Made by a program: the position numbers and the translations under genes. Shown here one piece after another: positions 50,640-58,782 of a stretch of DNA of 64,000 nucleotides (its first letter is position 1; each line of letters begins with the position of its first letter). This stretch comes from JAYQKL01 sp049890195 (GTDB taxonomy: Bacteria > Pseudomonadota > Alphaproteobacteria > RS24): NCBI GenBank assembly GCA_049890195.1, contig JBMHBY010000003.1, positions 1-64,000 of the forward strand, written 5' to 3'. Below the pieces are notes generated by a model, which saw only the letters and a list, made by a program, of their open reading frames with translations, did no database searches and had not been told where the DNA came from.

Positions 50640-51035
50640 ATGTCGCGCAATCAAATCAAGCAAGTCAAAACGGATCCAGACCCGTTTGAGGCCTTTAACC
50701 TGTCGCAGGCCATCAGCTATGGCAATTTAGTTTTTGTCTCTGGTCAGGCGGCATTGGATCTGGAGGGCAATATTGTCGGTGCAGGCGATTTCGACCTGCA
50801 GGCCAAAACCGCTTTTGAAAACCTCAAAACCGTTCTGGAGGCCGCCGGCAGTTCCATGTCTCAAGTGCTGAAAGTGACGATTTACATGAAGGACATGAGC
50901 CAGTTTCCAAAGATTATTGCCCTGCGGGAAGCCTATTTCACCAAGCCCTATCCGGCCGACACGATTGTGGAAGTGTCGGCACTGGCACTGCCGGAGCTTG
51001 AATTTGAGATTGAGGCGGTCGCCGCCCTTCCCTGA
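50640..51035 (+). CDS. RidA/YjgF/YER057c/UK114 family deaminase
   Basis: A 131-residue RidA-type protein: FNLSQAISYGNLVFVSGQAALDLEGNIVGAGDFDLQAKTAFENL and the later DTIVEVSALALPELEFEIEAVA. The usual catalytic Arg of RidA (in the IPxRxxV region) is replaced here: the text reads ADTIVEVSAL, so imine deaminase activity is uncertain and it may belong to another Rid subgroup. It is a single gene ended by a strong terminator at 51049, next to the hydantoinase operon. Confidence 0.88.
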   Translation: MSRNQIKQVKTDPDPFEAFNLSQAISYGNLVFVSGQAALDLEGNIVGAGDFDLQAKTAFENLKTVLEAAGSSMSQVLKVTIYMKDMSQFPKIIALREAYFTKPYPADTIVEVSALALPELEFEIEAVAALP

Positions 51036-51048
51036 ACCAAAACGGCAA

Positions 51049-51077
51049 AAAACCCGGCAGTCCATCTGCCGGGTTTT
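51049..51077. terminator. Bidirectional Rho-independent terminator
   Basis: AAAACCCGGCAG (51049-51060) pairs with CTGCCGGGTTTT (51066-51077) over a five-base loop. The A-tract and T-tract make it usable from both sides, between the RidA gene and the convergent racemase-like gene. Confidence 0.92.
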
Positions 51078-51105
51078 CTGTTGGTTAACGTTGCTTGATT
51101 GCGGT

Positions 51106-51879
51106 TTACTCGCTTTGCTGCACTTTCGCGCCGGCCTCAAGCATGGCCGTAATCATGTCGCCCATGAACATGTTGGGCTTCAGATACCCCGGACGGCTGT
51201 GCGTCAGGTTCAGGTCCAGGGCCAATTCTGCAAGCTTATAGGTCAGCGGTCCCGGATTGATGATCGGCACACTGACACGCTCGGCAAGCCAGGCATGGCT
51301 CTGGTGCATGGTCGTTGATCCCAGCATCAGCGATTGCGCGCCCTCGTCAATGGCTTCCTCACAGGCGGCCAGCAGTTTCGGGAACACATCCTCCTCCTTG
51401 CCGCCCAGCAGGTTGGAGACATCCGGCGGGACGTTGATGGACTTGATCGACACACATTTGTGCTCCAGCCCGTATTCACGCAGGGTCTTCTTATAGAGGT
51501 TCTTCCAAGGGTCCCATTGCGTGATCACGGAGAAATTATCCGCAAACATCAACGCCGTATGGAAACTTGCCCGACCCGGCCCGATGACCGGAATATCCAG
51601 GACGGAGCGCAGGGCATTCATGCCCGAGTCGCTCATCGTATCAATGCACAATGCATCATAACCCTCATCCTGTGCCGTCATGCCGGCTTCAAGAATGGAC
51701 AAGTCCGCCAAAACATAATCATGCTGGCTGTCATAGAGTGCCGGTGACGCCTTGACGCCTCGATAGTCAAATGTGATATCCGGGCTGATTTCGACGGAGG
51801 CCAGCTGCAGACGCCGGTTTTCCATGCCGATTTCATCTAGGGGGAATGGTACGACGACCAGAACTTTTCTTTCAGACAT
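51106..51879 (-). CDS. Asp/Glu/hydantoin racemase-like protein lacking both catalytic Cys
   Basis: A 257-residue protein of the Asp/Glu racemase superfamily (two similar alpha/beta domains). Family racemases use a Cys in each half (as in IACFGDPG and LGCAGM of hydantoin racemase). Here the matching places read IDTMSDSG (Thr81-Met82, with Cys78 three to four residues earlier) and LGSTTM (Ser188). A cofactor-independent two-Cys racemase reaction is therefore unlikely; a lyase, decarboxylase or isomerase-type reaction is possible. ATG 51879 follows GAGAGG; TTG 51885 is less likely. It is the last gene of the operon with hydantoinase B and A. Confidence 0.85.
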   Translation of the reverse strand: MSERKVLVVVPFPLDEIGMENRRLQLASVEISPDITFDYRGVKASPALYDSQHDYVLADLSILEAGMTAQDEGYDALCIDTMSDSGMNALRSVLDIPVIGPGRASFHTALMFADNFSVITQWDPWKNLYKKTLREYGLEHKCVSIKSINVPPDVSNLLGGKEEDVFPKLLAACEEAIDEGAQSLMLGSTTMHQSHAWLAERVSVPIINPGPLTYKLAELALDLNLTHSRPGYLKPNMFMGDMITAMLEAGAKVQQSE

Positions 51880-51897
51880 CTTCAAAACCTCTCTTCG

Positions 51898-53655
51898 TTA
51901 CGCCTGCATCTGTGCCCGCTGTTTCGCGGTCGCGTCAGCGTCAATGTCACATGCTTCATTCAAGATTACACCATAGGCCTCTTTGGCGTGGTCACGGCAA
52001 TAGAACCCGTCCAGCACATCATCCCGCACCTGTTCGGGCGCCCGTTCAAGCGGTGAGCCATAGCCGCCACCATTAGGAATGCTGATCTCAACCACATCGC
52101 CTTTCTTGACCTGTACGCCGGAAAACTTGGCGTGCAGGCTGTCACGGTTTCCGGGGTCGGCGATGTTGTACACCTCAACCTTGCCGGTCGCGCCCTCACC
52201 GCCGCCAAACAGCCCCCAAGGGGTGTCGAGATGGCGGTCCGACTCATGGGTGATGATGCCGTCGGTCAGGAAGCGCTGTGACCGCACCAGCCCGATGCCA
52301 CCACGGGTTTTGCCCGGACCCGGCGGGATGTCGTCCCGCAGTTCATAGCGGTCGCAAATCAGCGGCAAATGCATGCCCAGATCCTCGATCGGATTGTTTC
52401 GGACATTGGCCATCAGATTGTCGATGCTGTCAGGCCCGTCACTTTCGGGACGTCCGCCATAGGCACCGCCATTGACCTCAAGGAACACCCAGTAATCATT
52501 GCTGTCGGGCAGAATGCCCGAGAAGGAGATGAAGCTCAAAGACGCGGAATTGCCGGCCGTGCTCTTTTCAGGCAGCACATCGGCCAAAGCCTTGTAGATC
52601 AGGTCAATCATGCGCTGACACTGTGTAAAGCGGGCTTCGGCGGCGGCGGGGAACCGCGGATTGAAGATGGTGCCCTCCGGTGCCGTGACCGAAATCGGGC
52701 GGAATGAGCCTTCATTGGCCGGCAGATGCACATCATGGACGGCCGGGTCAAGCAGCAAAGCCCGGAACGCAAAGAACGCCGCCGGTTTGGTGGAGCCGTC
52801 AAACGGCACATTCATGGCCGTCGGGGCCTGTTCCGCCGAGCCGGTCAGGTCCACCTCGACCGAGTCCCCCTTGATCTTGACACAGACCTTGACCGGCACC
52901 GTCTTGTCGCGGTCCTGACCATTGTCATCCAGAAACCCCTCGGCACGATATTCACCGTCCGGAATCTTGGCGATTTCCGCCCGCATCAGGTTTTCGGTAT
53001 AGGTCATCAGCTGGTCAAATGAGGTCAGCATGGTCTCCTTGCCATACTGTTCGAACATTTCCAGAAAATGCTTGGCACCGAGTTTCACCGCGGCGATTTG
53101 CGCCTCAATATCACCCTCGGCCAGATAAGGGGTACGGGTGTTGTCGAGAAAATATTTCCAGATGGCCTCATTGCGCACACCCTCCTCATAGAGTTTGACA
53201 CCCTTGAACAGCATGCCCTCAGCATACACATCCGGAATATCAATGATCAGGCCTGGTGTGGCCGCGCCGATATCAACATGGTGGGCCGTATTGGCTGAGA
53301 AGCCGACCAGTTCGCCATCAAAAAACACCGGCATCACGACACAAATGTCGGGGGAGTGGCTGGCACCGTAATAAGGATGGTTGTGAATGACAATATCGCC
53401 GGGTTTCCATTCACCGGACATGGTCTCGGCGATGCCGCGCAGATAACCCGGAATGGATCCGATGTGCAGGGGCGAGGTATCAGACTCGCACAATGTGTTG
53501 CCCTCTGCATCAAACAGCCCGGCGCCAAGGTCTTGGCTTTCCCGAATGATGGAGGAATAGGACATGCGGTAGAGCACATGCCCCATTTCTGCGGCGATGG
53601 TGTGCAATGCGCCGTCAATGACCTGCAATGTGACTGGATCGACTTGTTGTGACAT
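51898..53655 (-). CDS. hyuB: Hydantoinase B/oxoprolinase family protein
   Basis: A 585-residue HyuB-type subunit: VDPVTLQVIDGALHTIAAEMGHVLYRMSYSSIIRESQDLGAGLFD at the N terminus, then GDIVIHNHPYYGASHSPDICVVMPVFFDGELVGFSANTAHHVDIG, with several conserved His and Asp residues for a metal site. With HyuA it forms an ATP-dependent amidohydrolase (5-oxoprolinase, N-methylhydantoinase, acetone or acetophenone carboxylase type). It lies 11 bases after hyuA. The length suits the hydantoinase rather than the acetone-carboxylase branch, but the substrate is open. Confidence 0.9.
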   Translation of the reverse strand: MSQQVDPVTLQVIDGALHTIAAEMGHVLYRMSYSSIIRESQDLGAGLFDAEGNTLCESDTSPLHIGSIPGYLRGIAETMSGEWKPGDIVIHNHPYYGASHSPDICVVMPVFFDGELVGFSANTAHHVDIGAATPGLIIDIPDVYAEGMLFKGVKLYEEGVRNEAIWKYFLDNTRTPYLAEGDIEAQIAAVKLGAKHFLEMFEQYGKETMLTSFDQLMTYTENLMRAEIAKIPDGEYRAEGFLDDNGQDRDKTVPVKVCVKIKGDSVEVDLTGSAEQAPTAMNVPFDGSTKPAAFFAFRALLLDPAVHDVHLPANEGSFRPISVTAPEGTIFNPRFPAAAEARFTQCQRMIDLIYKALADVLPEKSTAGNSASLSFISFSGILPDSNDYWVFLEVNGGAYGGRPESDGPDSIDNLMANVRNNPIEDLGMHLPLICDRYELRDDIPPGPGKTRGGIGLVRSQRFLTDGIITHESDRHLDTPWGLFGGGEGATGKVEVYNIADPGNRDSLHAKFSGVQVKKGDVVEISIPNGGGYGSPLERAPEQVRDDVLDGFYCRDHAKEAYGVILNEACDIDADATAKQRAQMQA

Positions 53656-53666
53656 GTTTCTCTCCT

Positions 53667-55757
53667 TTACGCTTCAGCGCGTATCTCAATATTCCCGAAT
53701 TTATTGATTTCAGCGCTGTAGGCTGGCGGGACAAGGGTTGTGGAATTGTGTTGTGAAATGATGGCCGGTCCCTGGATTTTGTCACCCATTGACAGTTTCG
53801 ACCGATCATATCGCGGGGTGTCAACCTGCTCGCCTTTGGCGAAAGTGGTTGGCGCCGAACCCAGCAAGGCCCCCTCAATTCCGCCAGAAGCGTTGGCCGC
53901 CTCAGGCCAGACCAGCGGCTCGGCTTTGCGCGTTCCAAGGCAGCGCAGGGTGATCATCTCAACCTGCTGATCGGGGAAGGCGTGGCCGTATTCAAGCTCA
54001 TGCGATTTGTGGAAAGCCTGTTGCAGCTCGGCAAGGTTGTCCTGCGTGACAGGGTAATTGTCTATATTCGCACGCAGTTCAAAGCCCTGCCCGACATAGC
54101 GGCATTCGGCGATCAACTCAAAATGCAGATCAGATTCGTCAAAACCGTCCTGCGTCAGCTGGTCGAGTGCCTGGGCGCGGATCTGTTTCAACGTGGCGTT
54201 GATTTTATCGTAATCATCGTCCGTCAGGTTCGACAGGTTTTTGATTTGCGTACCGGAGAATTCATATTGCGTGTCCGTCAGCAACATGCCGATGGCCGCA
54301 TTGATGCCCGGCTCCGGCGGCACGATGACGGCTTTGGCGCCGATGATTTCAGCCAGCGCAACCCCGTGCAGCGGACCGGCCCCGCCAAACGGCGACAACA
54401 CAAACTCGCGTGGGTCAATCCCCCGTGCCACGGAGTTGGCCCGGATTGACATGGCCATGTTGGCGTTGATGATTTCGAGAATCCCCAGCGCGGCCTCCTC
54501 AACACTCATGCCAAGCTTCTGTGCGATGTGCTCGTCAATAGCCTTGTAGGCGAGGTCATAATCCAGTTCCAGACTGCCGCCGACCAGGGATTTGGCGTCC
54601 AGGCGCCCAAGCACCAGATTGGCGTCGGTCACGGTCGGTTCAGTGCCGCCGCGCCCGTAGCAGGCCGGCCCGGGGGTCGCCCCGGCAGATCGCGGTCCGA
54701 CCCGGAAGGCGCCGCCAGTGTCAATGAAGGCAATCGATCCGCCACCGGCACCGATGGTGACAAGATCCATCATCGGGGCCAGCACCGGATAACCGCCGAC
54801 ATAGCAGTCTCGCGGGTTCTTGATTTTGATGGCGTTGTTGTTGACCACGCTGATGTCGGCGGAGGTGCCGCCAATATCAATGGAAATTACATTCTGCTCG
54901 TCCGACATGTTGGCCGCCCAACGCCCCCCGACGACCCCGCCGGCGAGACCGGACATCAAGATGGAGACCGGGCGCGAAGAGGCGGCGGGAACAGTGGAAA
55001 CGCCGCCATTGGACTGCATGATCCGCAATCCCGCCTTCATGCCCATATCCTTGAGCTTGCTCTCAAGATTGGTCAGATATTTTGACGTCTTCGGCCCGAC
55101 AAACGCATTGATGGCTGTGGTCGAGAAACGCTCATATTCACGCATCATGTTCACCACCTCACTGGAGCAGGAAACATAAACCTCCGGCCAGATTTCCTGG
55201 ACGATCTGCTTGGCGCGCTTTTCATGCGCATCATTGAGGAAAGAGAACAAGAAACAGATGGTGATGGCCTCCACCCCCTGCTCCTTGAGCTTGAGAACGG
55301 CGGCCCGCACCTCATCCTCATCCAGCGCCACCTCAATGTCCCCGCCTGGCGGCAGGACACGTTCGGTCACGGCAATACGGTTGCGTCGCCGCACCAATGG
55401 TCTGGACTGCCAAGGCACATCGAAATGAAGTGAAAAGTTTTCTGGGCGCTGCAGCCGACCAATATGCATGATGTCGCGGAACCCTTTTGTCGTGATCATG
55501 CCGACATTGGCGCCGTTATGTTCAAGGGTGATGTTGGTCGCCACGGTAGTGCCGTGCAGAACAAGGTCGATGTCCTCTGCGGCGATGTCGGCAATGTCGC
55601 AAATCTGTTTGATGCCGTCCACAACGGCTATTGATTGATCCTCTGGGGTTGAGGGCAGCTTATGCACCACCACTTGCGGCTCTTTGAGGCTGTCATCATT
55701 ATTGACCAAAATCAGGTCCGTAAAAGTGCCACCAACGTCAACGCCAACTCTAATCAT
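53667..55757 (-). CDS. hyuA: Hydantoinase A/oxoprolinase family protein
   Basis: A 696-residue HyuA-type subunit with the actin-like ATPase phosphate loop MIRVGVDVGGTFTDLILVN at the very start, DLVLHGTTVATN, ISIDIGGTSADIS as the second phosphate motif and SPFGGAGPLHGVALAEIIGA towards the C-terminal half. It couples ATP hydrolysis to ring opening or carboxylation with HyuB. ATG 55757 after AAGGAAAG is chosen; the frame extends to 55850 without support. First gene of the leftward operon, divergent from the GntR gene, with a GntR-type site between. Confidence 0.92.
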   Translation of the reverse strand: MIRVGVDVGGTFTDLILVNNDDSLKEPQVVVHKLPSTPEDQSIAVVDGIKQICDIADIAAEDIDLVLHGTTVATNITLEHNGANVGMITTKGFRDIMHIGRLQRPENFSLHFDVPWQSRPLVRRRNRIAVTERVLPPGGDIEVALDEDEVRAAVLKLKEQGVEAITICFLFSFLNDAHEKRAKQIVQEIWPEVYVSCSSEVVNMMREYERFSTTAINAFVGPKTSKYLTNLESKLKDMGMKAGLRIMQSNGGVSTVPAASSRPVSILMSGLAGGVVGGRWAANMSDEQNVISIDIGGTSADISVVNNNAIKIKNPRDCYVGGYPVLAPMMDLVTIGAGGGSIAFIDTGGAFRVGPRSAGATPGPACYGRGGTEPTVTDANLVLGRLDAKSLVGGSLELDYDLAYKAIDEHIAQKLGMSVEEAALGILEIINANMAMSIRANSVARGIDPREFVLSPFGGAGPLHGVALAEIIGAKAVIVPPEPGINAAIGMLLTDTQYEFSGTQIKNLSNLTDDDYDKINATLKQIRAQALDQLTQDGFDESDLHFELIAECRYVGQGFELRANIDNYPVTQDNLAELQQAFHKSHELEYGHAFPDQQVEMITLRCLGTRKAEPLVWPEAANASGGIEGALLGSAPTTFAKGEQVDTPRYDRSKLSMGDKIQGPAIISQHNSTTLVPPAYSAEINKFGNIEIRAEA

Positions 55758-55835
55758 TTTCTTTCCTTTTTCATCATCATCAAATTTGCTAATACTTGAG
55801 TTTGTATATTTGCAGCGATTTATTTCCATACTTTC

Positions 55836-55851
55836 ATTGATACGGACCAAT
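55836..55851. promoter_or_regulatory. GntR-type operator, copy 1
   Basis: ATTGATACGGACCAAT: half-sites TTGAT and ACCAA around ACGG, a near palindrome of TTGGT-ACGG-ACCAA. It lies in the divergent region between hyuA and the GntR gene, and recurs at 58709 and 63783. Confidence 0.72.
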
Positions 55852-55889
55852 TAATCAACTATTAAAAATAATCAGGGAGAAAAAAATTA

Positions 55890-56603
55890 ATGACACGATA
55901 TGAGGAAATCGCGACGCTGTTCGAAAATGACTTCGAGAACAACAAATACAAGGTGGGTGACAAACTCCCGACTGAAGAGGTCATGGCAAAAGAATATCAG
56001 GTCAGTCGCTTCACCATCCGCGCCGCCATGGAGACACTGCAGCAAAAAGGCTTCATCAGCCGGCGCCGGCGCCATGGCACGATCGTGACGTCAACCAAAC
56101 CAAAGGCATCCTTCGTTCAGGAGATGAACTCGCTTGACGCTTTTCTGCAATATGACGCCGACACAATCCTTATGCCAGTGGGCAAAAAGAAAATGACCCT
56201 TGATCATGCCATGGCGCGTTTCCTTGACACCAACCAGGGTGAGGAATGGACACATATTGAAACGATCCGCTACAAGAACGGGGACACCCCCGTATGCTGG
56301 ACGGATCTTTATGTGCCGCAGGACATCGCCGGCATCGCTGGGAAACTTGGCAAGACCTCCACCCCGATCTATCGCCTGATTGAGGAGACCTTCAATGTCA
56401 GGGCTAAGGACATCAATGCGGAAATCTTTGCCGGCATTCTGGACAAACGCAAAAGCAAGGCGCTGAATGTAGAGGACGGCAGCGCCGCCATGATCATTAT
56501 CCGTCGCTATGTCGATGAGGACGGCAAACTGTTTGAGGTTTCCGTCAGTGAACATCCAGCCGGCCTTTTCACCTATTCCATCAACCTGAACAGAAGCACT
56601 TAA
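55890..56603 (+). CDS. GntR-family regulator, HutC/UTRA type
   Basis: A 237-residue regulator: winged helix at residues 4-68 (VGDKLPTEEVMAKEYQVSRFTIRAAMETLQQKGFI) and a C-terminal UTRA ligand domain (EEWTHIETIRYKNGDTPVCWTDLYVPQDIAG, RLIEETFNV, and MIIIRRYVDEDGKLFEVSVSEHPAGLFTYSI). UTRA domains bind small effector molecules. CAGGGAG precedes the ATG. It is followed after two bases by the CitE-like lyase, so both are cotranscribed. It probably binds the three TTGGTACGGACCAA-like sites in this block. Confidence 0.92.
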   Translation: MTRYEEIATLFENDFENNKYKVGDKLPTEEVMAKEYQVSRFTIRAAMETLQQKGFISRRRRHGTIVTSTKPKASFVQEMNSLDAFLQYDADTILMPVGKKKMTLDHAMARFLDTNQGEEWTHIETIRYKNGDTPVCWTDLYVPQDIAGIAGKLGKTSTPIYRLIEETFNVRAKDINAEIFAGILDKRKSKALNVEDGSAAMIIIRRYVDEDGKLFEVSVSEHPAGLFTYSINLNRST

Positions 56604-56605
56604 CC

Positions 56606-57502
56606 ATGAGCGAAACCCCGCGCAGCACCACCCAGTCCCTGATCCGCAGCTTTCTTTTTGTCCCGGCCAATCATCCGGACAAGGTTGCCAAAGTCTTTCA
56701 TTACGGCGCTGATGCCGTCATTCTTGATCTCGAGGACGCCTGTGCCGAAAAGGACAAGGCGGCGTCGCGGGCGGTTGTTGTCGAAGCGCTCAAAAATGAC
56801 CGCCCCTGCAAAGGCTATGTCCGTGTCAATGCAATAGACACGTCATTTTGTTTCCGTGATCTGGACGCGGTGGTCGGCCCTTGGCTGGACGGCATTGTGA
56901 TCCCCAAAATCGAACGGGCGGAGGAGCTTTATGCCGTCGATTATATGGTCGGGCAATACGAGCAGGAGCGTGACCTGCCGCATGGGTCCATCGACCTGAT
57001 GCCGATCATCGAAACGGGACTGGGGCTTGCCAATCTTGATGAAATATGCGCCGTCCAGTCCCGCATCCGGCGCTTTTCTTTCGGAGCCGGGGACTTTACC
57101 CGCGACATGGGCATCAAATGGAGCCCGGATGAGGCTGAACTTGCCTACACGCGCAGCCGCATGATTCACATCGCCCGCGTGCACAATCTCGAAGCTCCGA
57201 TTGACACGGTGCACATTGATCTGGCGGATGAAGACAGCTTTGCGGCCTCGGTCGCCACCGGCGTCAAATTCGGGTTTCAGGGCAAATTGCTGATCCACCC
57301 CAAACAGGTCGAACGCGTCAATGCCTCCTACATGCCGAGTGAGACGGAAATCAAACGTGCTGAAAAAATCGTCGCGGCCTTTGACGCCGCCGAAGCGGAC
57401 GGCTCCGCCTCTATTCAGGTTGACGGCTATTTCATTGACTATCCGATTGTCGAGAAAGCCCACGCCGTGCTGAACCTCGCACGCCAGGCCAAAAAACTCT
57501 AG
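56606..57502 (+). CDS. HpcH/HpaI/CitE-like lyase
   Basis: A 298-residue TIM-barrel protein of the citrate lyase beta/malyl-CoA lyase family: RSFLFVPANHPDKVAKVFHYGADAVILDLEDACAEKDKAASR, YVRVNAIDTSF, GIVIPKIERAEEL, and FSFGAGDFTRDMGI; the catalytic Arg and the Glu/Asp Mg ligands are in place. It would cleave a beta-hydroxyacyl-CoA (malyl- or citramalyl-CoA type), giving acetyl- or propionyl-CoA plus an oxoacid. It is encoded right after the GntR gene and overlaps the end of the convergent CoA transferase by four bases. Confidence 0.9.
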   Translation: MSETPRSTTQSLIRSFLFVPANHPDKVAKVFHYGADAVILDLEDACAEKDKAASRAVVVEALKNDRPCKGYVRVNAIDTSFCFRDLDAVVGPWLDGIVIPKIERAEELYAVDYMVGQYEQERDLPHGSIDLMPIIETGLGLANLDEICAVQSRIRRFSFGAGDFTRDMGIKWSPDEAELAYTRSRMIHIARVHNLEAPIDTVHIDLADEDSFAASVATGVKFGFQGKLLIHPKQVERVNASYMPSETEIKRAEKIVAAFDAAEADGSASIQVDGYFIDYPIVEKAHAVLNLARQAKKL

Positions 57503-58695
57503 GCTTTGCCCTTCAGCCAGTCCGACAGAACCTCTGCGGTGTCCGCCCCCAGGGCACGCCCCGCCCATTTGATGGAGCCCGGCGTATCGGTCAGGCGCGG
57601 AACCACATTTGGCAACGCCAGAGTGCCGGCCCGGTCATCCTCAACATAGGCGATGTTGTCGCGCGCGGCATATTGGGCATCGTCAAATATTTCGTCAATG
57701 CTATAGACCGGCCCGCATGGGACCTCTTCTGCTTCACAGATTTTCAGGATGTCATCACGGTCCATGCTGGTTGTCCAGTTGGTGACAAAAGCATCCACCT
57801 CGGCACGCCGGGCCTCGCGCTTCTGGATGGTTCCGAAATCTCCATCTCCCGTGACATCCATGCGGTCCATGGCTTTCGCAAGACGGCCGAAAATCTTGTC
57901 ATTGGTGCAGGCAATCGCCAGCCATTTGCCGTCTTTGGTCGGATAATGGCTGTGCGGCACGGCATTGACCGTACCGGCGCCCATACGCTCGCGCACAAAG
58001 CCCTTATGTTGATAGGCCGGCGCCAATTCGTCCAAAATCCGGAAAATGCTCTCATAAAGTCCGATGTCAACAATCTGGCCGCGTCCCGTCTTCTCGCGGG
58101 CCTGCAGGGCCACCAACACGCCCAAAGCGGCATAAACCCCGGACATGTAGTCCGACAATGTTGCGGTCCCCGGTGAGGCCGGCGGACTGTCCGGCTCGCC
58201 GCACAAAAAGGAAATCCCGCTGAACGCATTGGCGATGCGGCCGAAACCGGGCCGCGCACTCAATGGCCCTGTCTGGCCATAAGCCGTCACGCGAGCAATG
58301 ATAAGGCGCGGGTTGATGGCCTGCAACACATCGGCACCCAGACCCCATTTTTCAAGCGTACCGACCTGAAAGTTCTCACACAGAATATCCGCTTCCGCCA
58401 CCAGCCTTTTCAGGGTGTCCGCGCCTTCCGGGGAGCGCAGGTCCAGCTCGATGGACCGCTTGTTGCGGCCCTCACTCAACCAGACCAGCGTGTCACCACA
58501 ATCCGTCATGGTTCCGAATTTACGCACCGGATCGCCGCTGCCCGGCAGTTCAACCTTGACCACATCCGCCCCGAATTCAGCCAGAAAGGTGGCGCAGTAG
58601 GGACCGGCGATGAAAGTCGCCAGATCGAGGACTTTCAGGCCCTCAAGCGCTTCGAGTGTTGTGGTGGGACTATCGGTTGATTTTTGCTGTTCCAT
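57499..58695 (-). CDS. CaiB/BaiF (class III) CoA transferase
   Basis: A 398-residue CoA transferase: LEGLKVLDLATFIAGPYCATFLAEFGADVVKVELPGSGDP near the N terminus, RNKRSIELDLRSPEG, catalytic D182 in TLSDYMSG and KTGRGQIVDIGLYES. It probably forms the CoA thioester that the CitE-like lyase cleaves. It is divergent from the HpaB-type gene, with a GntR-type operator between. It is only distantly related to the transferase at 6917. Confidence 0.92.
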   Translation of the reverse strand: MEQQKSTDSPTTTLEALEGLKVLDLATFIAGPYCATFLAEFGADVVKVELPGSGDPVRKFGTMTDCGDTLVWLSEGRNKRSIELDLRSPEGADTLKRLVAEADILCENFQVGTLEKWGLGADVLQAINPRLIIARVTAYGQTGPLSARPGFGRIANAFSGISFLCGEPDSPPASPGTATLSDYMSGVYAALGVLVALQAREKTGRGQIVDIGLYESIFRILDELAPAYQHKGFVRERMGAGTVNAVPHSHYPTKDGKWLAIACTNDKIFGRLAKAMDRMDVTGDGDFGTIQKREARRAEVDAFVTNWTTSMDRDDILKICEAEEVPCGPVYSIDEIFDDAQYAARDNIAYVEDDRAGTLALPNVVPRLTDTPGSIKWAGRALGADTAEVLSDWLKGKA

Positions 58696-58708
58696 GTGTC
58701 AAAACTCT

Positions 58709-58722
58709 TTGGTACGGACTTT
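58709..58722. promoter_or_regulatory. GntR-type operator, copy 2
   Basis: TTGGTACGGACTTT: the left half TTGGT is perfect, the right half ACTTT is weaker than ACCAA. It lies in the 87-base divergent region between the CoA transferase (58695) and the HpaB-type gene (58783). Confidence 0.72.
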
Positions 58723-58782
58723 TCCAGATTTTCCAAACGTATATATTAACTTATATTGAATGTCCAGATATTGAGGTTCACC

